From Elusimicrobiota bacterium (GTDB lineage: Bacteria > Elusimicrobiota > Elusimicrobia > UBA1565 > UBA9628): a stretch of 64,000 bases of DNA. The stretch covers positions 47,412 through 111,411 of the forward strand of contig JACRDP010000015.1 of assembly GCA_016212855.1 (NCBI GenBank), written 5' to 3'. The position numbers and the translations under genes were made by a program. Shown in pieces: positions 62,655 through 64,000 of this stretch (the stretch's first letter is position 1; each line of letters opens with the position of its first letter). The notes beneath the pieces were generated by a model. The model saw nothing but the letters and a program-made list of their open reading frames with translations, made no database searches and was not told where the DNA came from.

Positions 62655-62966
62655 TCAGTTGAAGAGGCTGAATTCCGGCTCGCGCCGGGGCCGCTTGATC
62701 GTCTCCGGCAGCCGGCGGGACCAGCGCAGGCAGTACCAGGCCAGGCCCAGGCAGGCGAGGCCGTAGACCAGCTCGAAGCGCGCGTAGCGCCCCCACTGGG
62801 CCTCGCTGACGAACGCCCACGGCTTGGGCGCATAGAGGTTGGCCTCGGGCTGGCCGCCGAGCACGTCGTAAATGCCCTTGAAAAGAACCAGCCCGCCCCA
62901 CCCCGCGAACATCGCGGAAGCGAGACGGGCCAGACCTCTGACTTTGATGGTCTCTTGGGAGACCAT
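62655..62966 (-). CDS. Small two-helix membrane protein
   Basis: The 103-residue protein has two hydrophobic segments, one around GLARLASAMFAGWGGLVLFKG and one around ELVYGLACLGLAWYCL, with a positively charged C-terminus. No family is recognised. It follows rpsI with a five-base gap and precedes DUF72 without a gap, so it is read from the ribosomal promoter. Confidence 0.65.
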   Translation of the reverse strand: MVSQETIKVRGLARLASAMFAGWGGLVLFKGIYDVLGGQPEANLYAPKPWAFVSEAQWGRYARFELVYGLACLGLAWYCLRWSRRLPETIKRPRREPEFSLFN

Positions 62967-62971
62967 GCGAA

Positions 62972-63373
62972 TCAGCGCTTAGAGAACTGGAAGCGCTTGC
63001 GGGCTTTCGGCTGACCGGGCTTCTTGCGCTCGACCATGCGGGGGTCGCGGGTCAGGAAGCCGGCGGCGCGCAGAGCCTTCTTGTGCTTCTCGTCGAGCTT
63101 GACGAGGGCGCGGGAGATCGCGTGACGGGCCGCTCCGGCCTGGCCGGAGATGCCGCCGCCGACGACCTTGACGATGTAGTCGTGATCCTTGGCGGCCTCG
63201 ATGATCGTGATCGGCTCGGTGACGTCCCGAACCTGGTGGGGAAGGCCGTGGAAGTACTGCTCGACGGTCTTCTTGTTGACGGTGACCTTACCCTCGCCCT
63301 TCGGCAGCAGGCGGCACTGCGCGACGGAGGTTTTGCGGCGGCCGGTGGCCCAAATCGCTTCGTTTTTACCCAT
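62972..63373 (-). CDS. rpsI: Ribosomal protein S9
   Basis: The 133-residue protein has ATGRRKTSVAQ, VVGGGISGQAGAARHAISRAL and the C-terminal GFLTRDPRMVERKKPGQPKARKR with the final KR that reaches the P-site tRNA. Length and order after rplM are standard. It follows rplM with a seven-base gap. Confidence 0.97.
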   Translation of the reverse strand: MGKNEAIWATGRRKTSVAQCRLLPKGEGKVTVNKKTVEQYFHGLPHQVRDVTEPITIIEAAKDHDYIVKVVGGGISGQAGAARHAISRALVKLDEKHKKALRAAGFLTRDPRMVERKKPGQPKARKRFQFSKR

Positions 63374-63380
63374 GGTGTCC

Positions 63381-63818
63381 TTACTTGGCCTTCGGCGCGT
63401 TGACGGCCGAGTGCGGATGCTTGTCGTTGACGTAGATCTTGAGGCGGACCAGCTGCTGGCGCGCGAGGCGGTTCTTCGGCAGCATGCGGCGCACCGCGAG
63501 CATGACGATCTTGCGCGGGTCGCGGTCCATCTGACGCTTCATCGGCGTGACCTTCGCTCCGCCGGCGTAGCCGGAGTGCGAGAAGTAGGTCTTCTGATCG
63601 ATCTTGTTGCCGGTCAGCTTGATCTGCTTGCAGTTCGTCACGACGACGAAATCGCCGCAATCAACGTAATCGGTATAAGTGACCTTGCCTTTTCCACGAA
63701 GTAGATCGGCGGCCTTCGTCGCGATGCGTCCGAGCACGAGGCCCTTCGCGTCGATGTGATGCCAGCGGCGGTCGATGCCGGCCTGGCGGGGAGGATGCAT
63801 ATAGCTGTTCTGAGGCAT
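63381..63818 (-). CDS. rplM: Ribosomal protein L13
   Basis: The 145-residue protein has WHHIDAKGLVLGRIATKAADLLRGK, DYVDCGDFVVVTN, YFSHSGYAGG and MLPKNRLARQQL, all L13 hallmarks. The ATG at 63818 gives the normal length; a longer upstream reading is not conserved. The putative promoter places the transcription start only a few bases before the ATG and no Shine-Dalgarno is visible, so the message may be nearly leaderless. Confidence 0.96.
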   Translation of the reverse strand: MPQNSYMHPPRQAGIDRRWHHIDAKGLVLGRIATKAADLLRGKGKVTYTDYVDCGDFVVVTNCKQIKLTGNKIDQKTYFSHSGYAGGAKVTPMKRQMDRDPRKIVMLAVRRMLPKNRLARQQLVRLKIYVNDKHPHSAVNAPKAK

Positions 63819-63826
63819 AGTGGTTA

Positions 63827-63855
63827 ATCTTAACAAATTTTCCGTCGGAAAACAA
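63827..63855 (-). promoter_or_regulatory. Promoter of rplM-rpsI with palindrome in the spacer
   Basis: Minus-strand TTGTTT (63850-63855) and TAAGAT (63827-63832) are 17 bases apart. The 15-base palindrome TTTTCCG-T-CGGAAAA (63838-63852) fills the spacer and overlaps the -35 box, where a repressor could bind. Confidence 0.6.
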
Positions 63856-63867
63856 CCCAAAGACTTG

Positions 63868-63924
63868 TCTCACGCAACATGAGCCTGAACAGACGCCTGT
63901 TTCTCACGCAAGATGAGCCTGAAG
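63868..63924. repeat. Two direct repeats of a 23-base motif
   Basis: TCTCACGCA-A-C/G-ATGAGCCTGAA occurs at 63868-63890 and 63902-63924, 34 bases apart, with one internal difference and one at the end. They lie just upstream of a possible plus-strand gene start and could be transposase binding sites or a regulator array. Confidence 0.55.
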
Positions 63925-63969
63925 CAGGCGCGGTAGGACGTCGTCGGCGCGGCGTGCTAACTTGGATCC

Positions 63970-64000
63970 ATGATGATCATCATGGACGACACGCAGGTCA
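63970..64000 (+). CDS. Possible start of a plus-strand gene, cut by the window edge
   Basis: An ATG at 63970 opens a frame reading MMIIMDDTQV to the window end. No strong ribosome site is visible and only ten codons are present. The direct repeats upstream would fit the end of an insertion element, but identity cannot be determined. Confidence 0.3.
   Translation, partial: MMIIMDDTQV

Overview
The window looks like chromosomal DNA of a GC-rich, diderm, uncultured-type bacterium. Elusimicrobiota or a related lineage is my best guess, not a proof. The hints are a PorV-like outer-membrane protein, an FlgD-like C-terminal domain on a secreted NHL-repeat protein, several lipoproteins, a bacterial microcompartment (BMC) operon and a giant repeat gene. 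Nearly every gene is on the minus strand, so the window reads from right to left. Only one complete gene (58209-58592) and a fragment at the right edge lie on the plus strand.

Right part (58.2-64 kb): rplM-rpsI, a small membrane protein, a DUF72 protein, a methyltransferase, a PhoU/DUF47-like protein, a secreted 5'-nucleotidase and a class B-type acid phosphatase. A perfect 68-bp palindrome separates this group from a convergent lipoprotein gene.

Middle (50.7-58.2 kb): one tightly packed BMC operon. It runs tpiA-pduL-BMC-H-BMC-P-aldehyde dehydrogenase-VOC protein-BMC-T-rpiB-like-BMC-P-BMC-P-deoC-zinc ribbon-BMC-H-small PduM-like gene. The enzymes match the sugar-phosphate-utilising (SPU) BMC class. 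Deoxyribose-5-phosphate would be cleaved to acetaldehyde and glyceraldehyde-3-phosphate, and acetaldehyde would go to acetyl-CoA and acetyl-phosphate. A near-consensus promoter and a 19-bp palindromic operator candidate precede tpiA. The RpiB-like protein lacks the usual catalytic cysteine.

Next (34-50.7 kb): pilT, a proline-rich protein, a DnaA-like AAA+ protein, a GAF sensor kinase, a lipoprotein, comM, a small TPR protein, an XRE regulator, dprA-topA-xerC, a UBA-like protein, purA and two small toxin-antitoxin-like pairs. PilT, ComM and DprA are DNA-uptake proteins, and the phosphatases and DERA microcompartment could use the nucleotides. Feeding on extracellular DNA is a coherent but untested reading.

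Left part (1-33.4 kb): a surface and secretion region. An operon encodes an NHL/ZU5/FlgD-domain protein, a PorV-like barrel and a secreted protein with an internal duplication. A second unit starts with a strong promoter and a clear GEMM (cyclic di-GMP-I class) riboswitch. It then encodes a small exported protein, a HEAT-repeat protein and a giant exported protein. That giant frame is open from its GTG at 27510 to the window edge, at least 9170 codons. It has roughly 40 Ig-like units of one type followed by about 16 units of another. The layout suggests cyclic-dinucleotide control of a giant adhesin.
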